Source: Azophilus sp965220835
GTDB taxonomy: Bacteria; Pseudomonadota; Gammaproteobacteria; Pseudomonadales; Azotimanducaceae
Length of the DNA: 64,000 nt
NCBI GenBank assembly: GCA_965220835.1
Contig: OZ244842.1
Span: 806,001-870,000 of the forward strand
Reading direction: 5' to 3'
Shown here: one piece after another, positions 9,294 through 18,236 of the stretch
Numbering within the stretch: position 1 is the first letter of the stretch
Layout of the letters: every line of letters starts with the position of its first letter
Notes under the pieces: generated by a model
Databases searched by the model: none
Seen by the model: the letters and a program-made list of their open reading frames with translations, nothing else
What the model was told of the DNA's origin: nothing
Position numbers and translations under genes: made by a program

Positions 9294-10073
9294 GTGGAGA
9301 CTTGGCTGCGCTTGGCGGCGGTCGCGCTCGCCGCCTATGGTGGCATTTGCCTGCTGCTCTACCTGCTGCAGGATTGGATGATCTTCTTTCCGCGGTCGCT
9401 GGCGAACGAGCCAACCGGGGCGCATGTGGAGCGCACGTCGCTGCAGCGTGGCGCGGTCAGGTTGCGCGGGTGGGTGGTCAATCGCCACTCCGAAGGGCCG
9501 TTGCTGTTCTACTTTGGCGGCAACGCCGAAGAAGTGTCAGCCTTGGTGGATGTGTTCGCCCCGCTTGACGCAGTCACGGTGCTGATGAACTACCGGGGCT
9601 ACGGCGAAAGCGAGGGCAAACCTTCGGCGGCTCTGCTGATTGAGGATGCGGCAGCGGTGGTCAGCGATCTGCGCCAGCGCCTTGGCGCAGACCGGCCGGT
9701 GGTCCTTTTCGGCCGCAGCTTGGGCAGCGGCATTGCCGCCCTGGCCGCCCGGACGGAGCGTGTGGACGGCCTCATTTTGCTCAGCCCCTACCGCAGCATC
9801 GAGCGCATCGCCCAGTCCCGCTTCCCATTCGCGCCGGTGGGTTGGCTGCTGCGGCACAACATTGACGCGACGCAGGCCATCGATGGGTTGCCCGAGCGAA
9901 TCCTGGTGCTCTACGCCAGGGCCGACCCAGTGGTGCCGACCGACGAGTCAACAGCCTTGATCCGCCTACTGAAATCCGAACCCCAGATCGTGGAATTCGA
10001 CGGCCCCCACAACATGCCGCTGGAAACACCCCAACTCTGGCAAGCGATCGAGGCATTCGTCCACCAGACCTAA
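9294..10073 (+). CDS. Membrane-anchored alpha/beta hydrolase (BEM46/ABHD13-like)
   Basis: A 259-residue protein with an N-terminal membrane segment (about residues 6-25) followed by an alpha/beta-hydrolase core. Visible features are the oxyanion-region FYFGGNAEE, MNYRGYGES, the nucleophile elbow GRSLGSG near residue 142, the acid in ARADPVVP and the catalytic His in GPHNMPLE. This matches the BEM46/ABHD13 family of membrane-bound serine hydrolases of unknown substrate. The start is a GTG with only a weak ribosome site, so a somewhat different N-terminus is possible. It stands alone between the SDR gene and a repeat-bearing spacer. Confidence 0.8.
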   Translation: METWLRLAAVALAAYGGICLLLYLLQDWMIFFPRSLANEPTGAHVERTSLQRGAVRLRGWVVNRHSEGPLLFYFGGNAEEVSALVDVFAPLDAVTVLMNYRGYGESEGKPSAALLIEDAAAVVSDLRQRLGADRPVVLFGRSLGSGIAALAARTERVDGLILLSPYRSIERIAQSRFPFAPVGWLLRHNIDATQAIDGLPERILVLYARADPVVPTDESTALIRLLKSEPQIVEFDGPHNMPLETPQLWQAIEAFVHQT

Positions 10074-10078
10074 TTTCA

Positions 10079-10172
10079 ACCAACCCGTGCGGCGTTTCGC
10101 GCCAGCGAAACTCCAAACGCGCCCCACTCCATCCAACCCGCGCGGCGTTTCGCGCCAGCGAAACTCCAAACG
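10079..10172. repeat. REP-like 54-bp direct repeat, two copies with hairpins
   Basis: Two near-identical units spaced 54 bp apart each contain the palindrome GTTTCGCGCCAGCGAAAC (10094-10111 and 10148-10165): a 7-bp stem with a GCCA loop, flanked by CAACCC and CTCCAAACGCGCCC. The second unit runs into a further GC-rich palindrome (GCGCCCGCAGCGCGGGCGC). A third, reverse-oriented copy of the core is beside tRNA-Arg near 54,780. This looks like a dispersed repetitive extragenic palindrome. Confidence 0.8.
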
Positions 10173-10327
10173 CGCCCGCAGCGCGGGCGCGCATGGGCCA
10201 GCCGGTTGTCAACGCGTGGGTGCCTCCCTATGATCGGCAATTCGCTCATCGGAGGGGGCCGCATGCGGGTTGGTCAATGAACGCAACCCAGTCCGATGTC
10301 TCGCCGTGAATTGAAGGGAAAGCAAGC

Positions 10328-11584
10328 ATGACCATGAACGTAAGGCCCGTGCCCACGCTCGATGCGGAGGTCAATGACATCCGGCTGGCCACGGCCGAAA
10401 TCGTCAACCAGGACATCCTGCCCGCGGAGGACAAGCTTTGGGGCTGGATGGCGGAGGGGGCCAGAGCGCCCAAGGCGGTCATTGACGAAGCCCGCAAGCT
10501 GCGTCACGGCATCCAGAACAAGGTCAAGGACCAAGGCCTCTGGGCGCCTCATTTGCCTCGCGAATTCGGTGGCATGGGCCTCTCCTTCATGCAGCACGCC
10601 TTCATGAACGAGGTGCTGGCCTACAGCCCCGGCGCCGCTTCGCTGTTCGGCGTGGTGGCGCCCAATTCGGGCAATCAGAAGATTCTTGTCAAGTACGGCA
10701 CCCCGGAGCAGCATGAGAAGTGGCTCAAGCCGCTTACGGAAGGGCGCATGCAGTCGGCCTTCTCCATGACCGAGCCCCACAACCCGGGCTCGGACCCGCG
10801 CTCCCTCACCACCCGTGCCGAACTCGATGGCGATGAATGGGTGATCAACGGCCACAAGTGGTTCACCTCCAACGGCCATGCCGCCGACTTCTACATCGTC
10901 ATGTGCCGCACGTCCGAGGCGGACGAGTCCGGCGAGCGCAATGAGAAGATGACCCAGATCATCGTGCCCAAGGACACGCCAGGGGTGAACATCGTGCGCG
11001 GCGTGCCCGTTTGGGGGCGCGGCTCCAGCCACTGCGAGATCGTTTACGACAACGTGCGGGTGCCTCGGGAGAACCAGCTCGGGCGCACCGGCACCGGCCA
11101 TGCCGCCGCCCAGGACCGTTTGGGCGCGGGCCGCGTGTATCACTGCATGAACTCCATCGGCGCCATGTGGCGGGCCTTTGACCTGATGGTGGAGCGCATC
11201 ATGAGCCGCGAGGTGCATGGCGGCGAGAAGCTCGAGGAAAAGCAGTTCATGCAGGGCTTCATCGCCGACAGCTACATGGACATCCAGAGCGCCAGGCTCA
11301 TGACCATCCACTGCGCCGAGAAGATGGAGAGCGGCGCGGACCCCCGCACCGACATCTCCGCCATCAAGGTGTTCGTGCCCTTGGCCTACCACCGGGTGGT
11401 GGATCGCGCCATTCAGGTCTGGGGCGCGGCCGGCGTCTCGGGCGATCTGCCCCTGGCCGGCATGTACCAGGGCGCCCGAACGCTGCGCATCGCCGATGGC
11501 CCGGACGAGGTGCACCGCATTCTCATCGCCAAGAACGTGCTGCGCCGCTACCACGCCGGCGAGTCCTGGGACTTCGGGAACTAG
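10328..11584 (+). CDS. Acyl-CoA dehydrogenase, ACAD10/11-like
   Basis: A 418-residue FAD-dependent acyl-CoA dehydrogenase. The FAD/substrate region FSMTEPHNPGSDPRSL is near residues 145-160, the middle beta-domain has WVINGHKWFTSNG, and the C-terminal helical domain ends QVWGAAGVSGDLPLAGMY followed by ARTLRIADGPDEVHR near 385-398, the usual site of the catalytic glutamate. The D-G-P-D-E-V-H form is typical of the ACAD10/11 branch, which handles odd or long/branched acyl-CoAs. The ATG follows GAAGGGAAAG. Eleven bases separate it from the flavin-binding protein downstream, so the two are probably co-transcribed. Confidence 0.92.
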   Translation: MTMNVRPVPTLDAEVNDIRLATAEIVNQDILPAEDKLWGWMAEGARAPKAVIDEARKLRHGIQNKVKDQGLWAPHLPREFGGMGLSFMQHAFMNEVLAYSPGAASLFGVVAPNSGNQKILVKYGTPEQHEKWLKPLTEGRMQSAFSMTEPHNPGSDPRSLTTRAELDGDEWVINGHKWFTSNGHAADFYIVMCRTSEADESGERNEKMTQIIVPKDTPGVNIVRGVPVWGRGSSHCEIVYDNVRVPRENQLGRTGTGHAAAQDRLGAGRVYHCMNSIGAMWRAFDLMVERIMSREVHGGEKLEEKQFMQGFIADSYMDIQSARLMTIHCAEKMESGADPRTDISAIKVFVPLAYHRVVDRAIQVWGAAGVSGDLPLAGMYQGARTLRIADGPDEVHRILIAKNVLRRYHAGESWDFGN

Positions 11585-11595
11585 GAGGCGGTCTC

Positions 11596-12105
11596 ATGCC
11601 CAAGCTGACGCCATTGGAGACCGAGCAATTCCTGGCCGAACCCGGCGTGCTGATGCGGGTGGCGGTGGTGCGTGAGGATGGCAGCCCCTTGGTCACGCCC
11701 ATCTGGTTCCTGCACGAGGACGGCGCCATCCACTTCACGCCGCGCAAGCGCTCCGAGTGGTTCGCCTGCCTGCGCCGGGATGCCAGGGTGGCGCTCTGCA
11801 TCGACGAGCAGGCGCTGCCGTACCGCAAGGTGCTCGCCGAAGGGGCGGCGGAGCTGCTTTACGACGTGGGTCATGATGAGGTTTGGCGCGATCTCTACCG
11901 CCGCATCGCCGAGCGCTACGTGCCGCCGGAACAGGCCGACGCCTACATCCGCAACACCATCAACCAGCCGCGCGGCCTGTATCGTTTGCCCCTTGAGGGC
12001 GCACGCGTCACCACTTGGCGAATGCCTTTGGAAGACGAAGCCGGGGAGGGCATCTGGCACCACCGCTACTACGAGGAAGGCGCGGCCTTCAGAAATCAGG
12101 TTTGA
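11596..12105 (+). CDS. PPOX-class flavin/F420-binding split-barrel protein
   Basis: A 169-residue protein resembling the pyridoxamine-phosphate-oxidase-like split barrel: an opening beta-strand with GSPLVTPIWFLHEDGAIHFTPRKRSEW (residues 30-56), then ARVALCIDE, then a C-terminal helix region. Family members bind FMN or F420 and act as reductases or oxidases; no substrate can be read. A strong ribosome site AGGAGG lies just before the ATG, overlapping the end of the acyl-CoA dehydrogenase gene. The two luciferase-like proteins nearby also fit a flavin/F420 chemistry theme, but F420 use is inference. Confidence 0.75.
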   Translation: MPKLTPLETEQFLAEPGVLMRVAVVREDGSPLVTPIWFLHEDGAIHFTPRKRSEWFACLRRDARVALCIDEQALPYRKVLAEGAAELLYDVGHDEVWRDLYRRIAERYVPPEQADAYIRNTINQPRGLYRLPLEGARVTTWRMPLEDEAGEGIWHHRYYEEGAAFRNQV

Positions 12106-12143
12106 GGGATTGCCTTTCGAGACTCGGCGGGTGCTGCCGGTCT

Positions 12144-13598
12144 TCAATCGACGATGCGCTCCGCCCTTAGCTGCTTGCGGCGCAGCTTGCCCGCATCGTC
12201 GCGCAGGGGTTGGTCGGTGAATTCGAAGCTGCGCGGCAGCTTGTAGCGCACCAGCCGTTCGGCCAGATGAGCCAGCAAGGCCTCTTCGCTGATGCCGCCG
12301 TTCGGGGCATCCACGATGGCGTGCACGCTGTTGCCCATGTCGGCGTCCGGCAGGCCGATGACGGCGCAGGAACGCACGCCCGGGAAGGACTCAACCGCGC
12401 CTTCCACCTCTGCCGGATAGATGTTGGCCCCGCCCGAGAGAATCATGTCCGTTTGCCGATCGGTGAGGTAGAGATAGCCGTCCTCGTCCATGTAGCCGAG
12501 GTCGCCCAGGCTCTCCCAGCCGCCGTCGATGGCCTTGGGTTCGGCGCCAATGTAGCGGTAGGTGCTGCCTTGGCCGGTGTCCGGCAGGATGAACACCTCG
12601 CCCACTTCGCCCGCCGGCAAGGCCTCTCCCGCTTCGTTGACGATCTTCATTTGGCAGCCGGGGTTCGGCTTGCCGACGCTGCCCCGGTGGGCAAGCCACT
12701 CCGTCCCGGTGATGACCGTTCCGCCCTGGCCTTCGGTGCCGCCGTAAAGCTCCCAGATCACCTCGGCGCCCAGCCAGTCGATGTAGGCCTCCTTCAGCCA
12801 AGGCGGACAGGGTGCGGCTAAGTGCCACAGCACCTTGAGGGAATCCAGGGCGTAGCGGTGGCGCACCGCTTCCGGCAGGCTCCAAATGCGCTGCATCATG
12901 GTGGGCACCAAGTACAGCAGCTCCACTTGCTCCTGCTCGATGAGCCGTAGCGTGTTCTCGGCATCAAAGCGCGTAGTGATCGTTACGCGGTTGCCCTTGA
13001 ACAGGGCGATCATGGCCCACATGAACGGCCCGTTGTGGTACAGCGGGCCGGGGATCAGCACCGACCCAGCCATCGGCATCTGCAGGTAATCCTGATCAGG
13101 GTTCCAAACCGCCGGCGTCGCCGAGACGATGAGCTTGGGCCGCCCGGTGCTGCCCCCGGAGGTCATGGCCTTGAACGACGCTGCAGGCGCGGCCGCAATC
13201 GGCTCGCTGGACTCGGCATCGGCGCTGAAGCCTGCCGCCACGCACGCAAAGCCGGGATGCTCGTTCTCGGCCACGCCGACCACCAGGCTCGGCTGGGCCA
13301 GTTCGATGATCTGGTCGCGCTCAAGTTTGGGCAGCTTGGCGGACACCGGTTGGGGTGTGGCGCCGCACTTCCAGACGGCAAAGCAAGCGGTGAAGAACTC
13401 AAGGCCGTTTGGCAAGGCGACGGTGACGAAGTCGTTCTCCCGAACGCCAAGCCGCCGGTAGGCGCGGGCCAGCCGGTTCGAGGCGGCTTCGAGTTCCGCC
13501 CAGGTGAGACATGAGTCCTCATGCACCAAGGCGGTGGCGTCGCCGCCCAAGGCCGCAGCCCAGTGGGCGGGAAGCTGGTCTATGGGAATCTCGGTCAT
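12144..13598 (-). CDS. Acyl-CoA synthetase (AMP-binding, class I adenylate-forming)
   Basis: A 484-residue adenylate-forming ligase that activates a carboxylic acid to its CoA ester. The ATP P-loop MTSGGSTGRPKLIVS is near residues 144-158, the A5 motif YGGTEGQGG near 284, the hinge DRQTDMILSGGANIYPAEVE near 380, and the C-terminal catalytic lysine is probably in DDAGKLRRKQLRAER. The compact size resembles bile-acid/cyclohexane-carboxylate-type CoA ligases. It is 14 bp downstream of, and co-directional with, an SDR gene, so the two probably form one operon for acid activation and oxidation. The specific acid is unknown. Confidence 0.9.
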   Translation of the reverse strand: MTEIPIDQLPAHWAAALGGDATALVHEDSCLTWAELEAASNRLARAYRRLGVRENDFVTVALPNGLEFFTACFAVWKCGATPQPVSAKLPKLERDQIIELAQPSLVVGVAENEHPGFACVAAGFSADAESSEPIAAAPAASFKAMTSGGSTGRPKLIVSATPAVWNPDQDYLQMPMAGSVLIPGPLYHNGPFMWAMIALFKGNRVTITTRFDAENTLRLIEQEQVELLYLVPTMMQRIWSLPEAVRHRYALDSLKVLWHLAAPCPPWLKEAYIDWLGAEVIWELYGGTEGQGGTVITGTEWLAHRGSVGKPNPGCQMKIVNEAGEALPAGEVGEVFILPDTGQGSTYRYIGAEPKAIDGGWESLGDLGYMDEDGYLYLTDRQTDMILSGGANIYPAEVEGAVESFPGVRSCAVIGLPDADMGNSVHAIVDAPNGGISEEALLAHLAERLVRYKLPRSFEFTDQPLRDDAGKLRRKQLRAERIVD

Positions 13599-13611
13599 CG
13601 GTCTTGGCCCC

Positions 13612-14472
13612 TTAGCATTTCACCATGCCGCCATCGACCATCAAGGACTGCCCGGTGATGTTCTTGGCCGCCTCGGAGGCTAGGAACACCGCTGCGTTGC
13701 CCATGTCCTCCACGGTTTGCTCGCGCTTGAGCGGCGTTCGGTCGAAGATTTCCGGATAGTCGCCTCGGGCAATGCCCTCGAACCACTGGCGTGGGTCCTG
13801 CCCCTTGAACTCAGGCACTTGGCTGACGGCCCGCTGGGCGTTGCCTGCCCAGGCGTCGGTGTAGACGATGCCGGGGCAGATGGCGTTGACGTTGATGTTG
13901 TCCGGCCCCAGCTGCTCGGCGAGCGTTTGCGTGTAGTTGACCAGTGCCGCCTTCATGGCGCTGTAGGACGGATGCACGAAGTGGCTGAGCATTTTGGAAG
14001 ACAGCGAGGTGCGTCCGGCGATGGACGACAGGTTGATGATCTTGCCGCCGCCCTGACGTTTGAGATGGGGCGTCAAGGCCTCGCACATGAGCACCACGGG
14101 TTTGAGATTCTGGGCATAGAGGGCATCCCAGATGGCGGCGGGCCCCGCCAAGGGGCCGGCCTCGGGCAGAATGGCGGACTTGGGCGCGGCGCCAACGTTG
14201 TTGATCAAGATGTCGATCTGCCCAAAGCGCTTAAGCCCCGCATCGACGCAGCCGATGATGGCCGCCGGGTCGGTGATGTCGCCGGCAAACGCCAGCGCCT
14301 CCCGGCCCAGCGCCCGCACGGCCTCGGCGGTGCCGGCCGTCGTCTCGTCTCCATAGGAGTTGACCACCAAATTGGCGCCGGCTTCAGCCAATGCCAAGGC
14401 GATGCCCCGCCCGATGCCTCTTCCCGCTGCCGAAACGAGGGCGGTTTTGCCCGCAAGCTGCAAGTTGGACAT
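13612..14472 (-). CDS. Short-chain dehydrogenase/reductase
   Basis: A 286-residue classical SDR. It has the coenzyme motif SAAGRGIGRG near residue 13 (a T-to-S/A variant of TGxxxGxG), NNVG in place of NNAG, the serine in LSSIAGR, the catalytic pair YSAMK, and the typical end ITGQSLMVDGGMVKC. I start it at MSNLQL: GAGGAAAG lies 5-6 bases upstream of that ATG and the longer frame adds only 12 unrelated residues. It is divergent from the SDR at 14561, with 88 bp between them that must hold both promoters. Confidence 0.88.
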   Translation of the reverse strand: MSNLQLAGKTALVSAAGRGIGRGIALALAEAGANLVVNSYGDETTAGTAEAVRALGREALAFAGDITDPAAIIGCVDAGLKRFGQIDILINNVGAAPKSAILPEAGPLAGPAAIWDALYAQNLKPVVLMCEALTPHLKRQGGGKIINLSSIAGRTSLSSKMLSHFVHPSYSAMKAALVNYTQTLAEQLGPDNINVNAICPGIVYTDAWAGNAQRAVSQVPEFKGQDPRQWFEGIARGDYPEIFDRTPLKREQTVEDMGNAAVFLASEAAKNITGQSLMVDGGMVKC

Positions 14473-14560
14473 CAGACTTTCCTCATCTCGTGGGTTCCAG
14501 ATTCTCAAGGGCTGGTTTTGTGGGGCCTAGATTCTGCATACTCGGGCCTACGGAGGTGAC

Positions 14561-15352
14561 ATGCAAGCTACGGATTGGATCGACTTAAGCGGCAAGGTGG
14601 CCCACGTCACCGGTGCCGGGCGCGGCATTGGCGCTGGCATCGCCCGAGCGCTTGCCTTGGCGGGTGCCAAGGTGGCGGTAAGCGACGTTGACGCGCCGAG
14701 CGCTGAAGAGACCGCCGCGGCGGTGGGCGGCGTGGGCATGGCCCTCGACGTCAGCGACCGAAAGGCGGTGGATGCGGCGTTGGCCGCCACGGTGGATGAG
14801 CTGGGGGGCTTGGACATCCTGGTCAACAACGCGGGGGTTTATCAAGGTTACGGCGGCCCAGTTCGGGACATCAGCGACGCGATGTGGCGCAAGCTCTGGT
14901 CAGTCAACGTCGATGGCGTGTTCTATTGCTGCCGGGCGGCCGCGCGGATCATGATCGACGCGGGCCGCGGTGGGCGCATCATCAACGTCAGCTCCACCCA
15001 AGCGGTGACGCCGGGTGTGGGCGTCACCTACGACGGTTCCAAGGCCGCGGTGGCGCAGATCACCAAGGCGCTGGCACTGGAGTTGGCTCCCCACCGCATC
15101 AACGTCAATGCCTTGGCCCCGGGGCCAACCTGGGTGCAGGAGGGCAAGCCGCCAGTGGTCGACGGCCACCCGCCGCCGCCAACCGGCGATCCTTTGGCGG
15201 ACACCGTGGCCGACCGCATTGCCCGCCTGCCGGCGGGCCATTGGGGCGATCCCATGGAGCAAGGCAAGGCCGTAGTGTTTCTGGCCTCGGCGATGAGCGA
15301 TTTCGTCACCGGTGCCTACTTGCCGGTGGACGGCGGCTGGCTGACGCTATGA
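14561..15352 (+). CDS. Short-chain dehydrogenase/reductase
   Basis: A 263-residue classical SDR with VTGAGRGIGAG near residue 16, LVNNAG, the SST-Q serine, the catalytic pair YDGSK and the end VTGAYLPVDGGWLTL. The ribosome site GGAGG is six bases before the ATG. The stop codon overlaps the start of the luciferase-like gene (ATGA), so the two are translationally coupled. Substrate unknown; context suggests a hydroxyacyl-CoA or alcohol of the same pathway as the divergent synthetase operon. Confidence 0.88.
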   Translation: MQATDWIDLSGKVAHVTGAGRGIGAGIARALALAGAKVAVSDVDAPSAEETAAAVGGVGMALDVSDRKAVDAALAATVDELGGLDILVNNAGVYQGYGGPVRDISDAMWRKLWSVNVDGVFYCCRAAARIMIDAGRGGRIINVSSTQAVTPGVGVTYDGSKAAVAQITKALALELAPHRINVNALAPGPTWVQEGKPPVVDGHPPPPTGDPLADTVADRIARLPAGHWGDPMEQGKAVVFLASAMSDFVTGAYLPVDGGWLTL

Positions 15353-16104
15353 GGCTGGGCGCGCTCTTGGGGCCGGTGAACGGCGAGGACGCGCCCAACC
15401 GGCTGGCCGAGCAAGCTCGAGCTTACGCAGGTGAAGGGTTCGAGAGCCTGTGGTCAGCGCACGCCTTGGGCCGCGGCTTCATGTTGACCGAGCCCTTCAT
15501 TGCGCTCAGCGTCGCGGCCACGGCAGCGGAGAACGTCGAGATCGGCACGGCCGTGCTGCAGGCTCCGCTCTACCACCCCGTGGACTTGGCGCTGCGCATC
15601 TTCTCCCTGCACCAAATCTGCGGCGAGCGGCTGGTGATTGGCTTGGGCGCCGGCTCGACGGCGAGCGACTATGCCGCCTTGGACCGCCCCTATGAAACCC
15701 GATTTGCGGATTTGCCACCGATGATTGGCGTATTGCGGGACGTGCTCCGCACTGGCCGTCATGAAGGTGCGGACGTGACCCCTTGGCCGGCCGTTAAGGG
15801 TGGGCCGCCGCTCTACTTGGGCACTTGGGGCAAGGGGGTCGAGCGGGCAGCAGCCGACTTCGACGGCTGGATCGCCTCCGCGCACTACCGAACGGTGGAT
15901 CAGGTGGTCGCCGCTTTGGGCCGCTATCGACAAGCCGGCGGCGGACGGGCCGTGGTGTCCACCATTCAATTGCCGCCGGGCACGGACCTCGGCGAACTCA
16001 AAGCCAAGCTCGACCGCTTTGCCGAAGCGGGCTTTGATGACGCCGTGGTGCTCATCCTGCCCGGCGGCCCAAGCCCCAGGTCGGTGCGTCAGCTGGTGGA
16101 CTGA
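15349..16104 (+). CDS. Luciferase-like (LLM class) flavin/F420 oxidoreductase
   Basis: A 251-residue TIM-barrel protein of the bacterial-luciferase-like family: MRLGALLGPVNG at the start, YAGEGFESLWSAH, a first-third TAAENVEIGTAVLQ, and GERLVIGLGAGST, which is the standard phosphate-binding strand. It probably uses FMNH2 or F420H2. It starts inside the stop of the SDR (ATGA overlap). It is shorter than the usual ~290-340 residues. Its last 16 bp overlap the convergent luciferase-like gene on the other strand. Confidence 0.82.
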   Translation: MRLGALLGPVNGEDAPNRLAEQARAYAGEGFESLWSAHALGRGFMLTEPFIALSVAATAAENVEIGTAVLQAPLYHPVDLALRIFSLHQICGERLVIGLGAGSTASDYAALDRPYETRFADLPPMIGVLRDVLRTGRHEGADVTPWPAVKGGPPLYLGTWGKGVERAAADFDGWIASAHYRTVDQVVAALGRYRQAGGGRAVVSTIQLPPGTDLGELKAKLDRFAEAGFDDAVVLILPGGPSPRSVRQLVD

Positions 16105-16937
16105 AGGCCGCCCGGAACCTCCCGTGCCGCGTTGTTCAGCGTTTCCATGTGTTCGCTGGCGTTGAGGCCGCCGCCGAGGGTGCGCAAGCACAGGTGGGTG
16201 AGGCCCATTGCCCGCCAGCCCGCCACCCGCTCATGCCATTCCGCTTGGCGTGGGCCCACCACCGCCACGCCGGCCTCCGTGCCAATGGCGTCAGGGCTGC
16301 GGCCCGCGCTTGCCGCGGCCTCGTCGATGCCGCCCTTGACGGCTGGAAAGTCCTCCGGAGAGCAGAGCACGAACCAGCCGTCGGCTTGGCTGCCAATGCG
16401 GCGGGTAACCGCCGGCCCCGGCGTTCCTCGGCCGCCAATCCAGATGGGGATGGGGCGTTGCACCGGCAGCGGATTGAGCCCGGCACCGCTGATGCGATCC
16501 CAGCGACCCTGAAAGTCCACGGTTTCCTCGGTCCACAGCCGCTTGAGCAGTTCTAATTGCTCATCGCAGCGCCGCCCCCGGCTGCTGAAATCCTGCCCCA
16601 TGGCGTCGTACTCATCGGCATTGCCGCCAACGCCGATGCCGAGCCTGAGGCGTCCACCGGAGAGCCGGTCGAGCTCCGCCGCCTGCTTGGCGAACAGCGC
16701 GGTCTGTCGTGATGGCAGGACGATGACTGAGGGCACCAACTCAATGGTCTCGGTGGCCGCGGCAACCCAGGCCAGCAGCATCATGGGTTCATGCAAGTGC
16801 TTGTTGCTCTTGCGCAGCACTTGGTCGGGCACCCGCAGGTGCGTGTAGCCCAGCGCCTCAGCGGTCTGGGCGAAGTCCCTGGTGGCGGCCAGGTCGTCCT
16901 CAAGTTCACGCACGGGGAGGGATACGCCGATTCTCAT
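16089..16937 (-). CDS. Luciferase-like (LLM class) oxidoreductase, F420-type candidate
   Basis: A 282-residue luciferase-like TIM-barrel enzyme: MRIGVSLPVRELE, LGYTHLRVPDQV, TIELVPSVIVLPSRQTALFAKQAAELDRLSGGRLRLGIGVGGN (about 65-108) and IPIWIGGRGTPG. The order and spacing match subfamilies predicted to use F420. It converges on a second LLM gene and shares a 4-nt ATGA overlap with the aminotransferase gene upstream on the same strand, so these two are one transcription unit. The reaction is not deducible. Confidence 0.85.
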   Translation of the reverse strand: MRIGVSLPVRELEDDLAATRDFAQTAEALGYTHLRVPDQVLRKSNKHLHEPMMLLAWVAAATETIELVPSVIVLPSRQTALFAKQAAELDRLSGGRLRLGIGVGGNADEYDAMGQDFSSRGRRCDEQLELLKRLWTEETVDFQGRWDRISGAGLNPLPVQRPIPIWIGGRGTPGPAVTRRIGSQADGWFVLCSPEDFPAVKGGIDEAAASAGRSPDAIGTEAGVAVVGPRQAEWHERVAGWRAMGLTHLCLRTLGGGLNASEHMETLNNAAREVPGGLQSTS

Positions 16938-18112
16938 GGGTGATGTTCCGTGTCTTGGTGTTGAAACAGCGAATCAAAGCCAATCGCTTCGTTGCTGGTT
17001 CGGGCTTCGCGGATGCAACGGGCGAGAATGGGCACGCCTTCATCGATTTGCGTTTCAGTGAGGTGGCCGAAGGCCAGCCGCAAATAGGGAACGTCCGCAC
17101 CTTGGTAGTGGAAGGCCGAGCCGGGCAGGTAGCTCAAGCCTCGGCTCTGCGCCAGTTTGGCCAGCCGTACCCGGTCCACGTCTTCGGGCAGCCGCACCCA
17201 GATGAATAGCCCGCCCACCGGGTTCGACCAGACGCACAGGTCGCCGGCGTTCTCCTCAAGCCGTTGGCAGGTGAGGTCGCGCTTGCGGCGCAGCGGCGGG
17301 GTGGTGACTGCGGCGTGGCTGGCAATGCCGTTGCGGTAGAACTCCGCCACCACGGCAGCGGCGAAGCTGTTGCCGCCGGCATCGTGGCGGCGGGCCAGGA
17401 TGCGCTCCAGCATCGGCGGCCTGGCGTACACGTAGCCAAGACGGAAGCCCGGGGCGAGTATCTTTGACAGGGAGCACAGGTAGATTTGCTCGGCGCTGTC
17501 GTCCAAGGCGTACATCGCCGGCTCAACCGGCCCTTCGTAGTGGACATCGCCGTAGCAGTTGTCCTCAATGATCGGCACGCCAAATCGGCGCGCCAGTTCG
17601 ATCAGTTGCAGGCGCCGTTGCCTGGGCATGACGAAGCCGGTGGGGTTTTGGTACGTGGAGATGGCGTAGATGAACTTCGCGGTTCGGCCCGCATCCCGCA
17701 GGCGGGTCAGCGCCGCCTCCACCGCGTCGAGCCGCATGCCGCCTTCGTCCAGGGGGATGCCCACCAGCTCCAGCTTCAACGAGCGGTAGGCGGACAGCGT
17801 GCCGGGATAGGAGTACGCCTCAAGCAACACCGCATCGCCAGGCGCCGTGAGCGCTTCCGCAGTGAGGGTCACTGCCTGCATGGAGCCGTTGGTGATGACC
17901 AAGTGATCGGCATCCACCGCCACGCCTTCGCGCTCGGCCTCGCGCGCCGCCATCGCGTGGCGAAAGCCGGGATGGCCGAGATTGCCGGGATAGTTGCTGA
18001 AGGATTCCCCCTCCCGTTCGATGACTCGAGCCGCGGCCGCCTTCAGGCCTTCGGTGGGGAAGGTGGCGGGGTCGGATCGGCCCGTGCCAAAGTCGTAGGG
18101 GATGCTGGACAT
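16934..18112 (-). CDS. PLP-dependent aminotransferase, class I/II (LysN/MocR-like)
   Basis: A 392-residue fold-type-I aminotransferase. It shows SNYPGNLGHPGFRHAMA (substrate-side loop), VITNGSMQAVTL, YQNPTGFVMP with the conserved N-P-T-G, EDNCYGDVHY with the PLP-ring Asp, and the Schiff-base lysine in CSLSKILAPGFRLGYV near residue 230. The arrangement is like 2-aminoadipate transaminase and the catalytic half of MocR regulators, but there is no N-terminal DNA-binding domain. The gene is divergent from the metallo-beta-lactamase gene and overlaps the downstream LLM gene by 4 nt. Confidence 0.9.
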   Translation of the reverse strand: MSSIPYDFGTGRSDPATFPTEGLKAAAARVIEREGESFSNYPGNLGHPGFRHAMAAREAEREGVAVDADHLVITNGSMQAVTLTAEALTAPGDAVLLEAYSYPGTLSAYRSLKLELVGIPLDEGGMRLDAVEAALTRLRDAGRTAKFIYAISTYQNPTGFVMPRQRRLQLIELARRFGVPIIEDNCYGDVHYEGPVEPAMYALDDSAEQIYLCSLSKILAPGFRLGYVYARPPMLERILARRHDAGGNSFAAAVVAEFYRNGIASHAAVTTPPLRRKRDLTCQRLEENAGDLCVWSNPVGGLFIWVRLPEDVDRVRLAKLAQSRGLSYLPGSAFHYQGADVPYLRLAFGHLTETQIDEGVPILARCIREARTSNEAIGFDSLFQHQDTEHHP

Positions 18113-18236
18113 GCGCTGGCGGGCTCTTCTTGGGGCGGCGCCATCCTATCACGGGGCGGGGGAGGGGCGTTCAACTGGAACGGGATTCGACGGATGGGTT
18201 AGGCTTGGCGCACGACATCATCTGGGGGAAACCACC

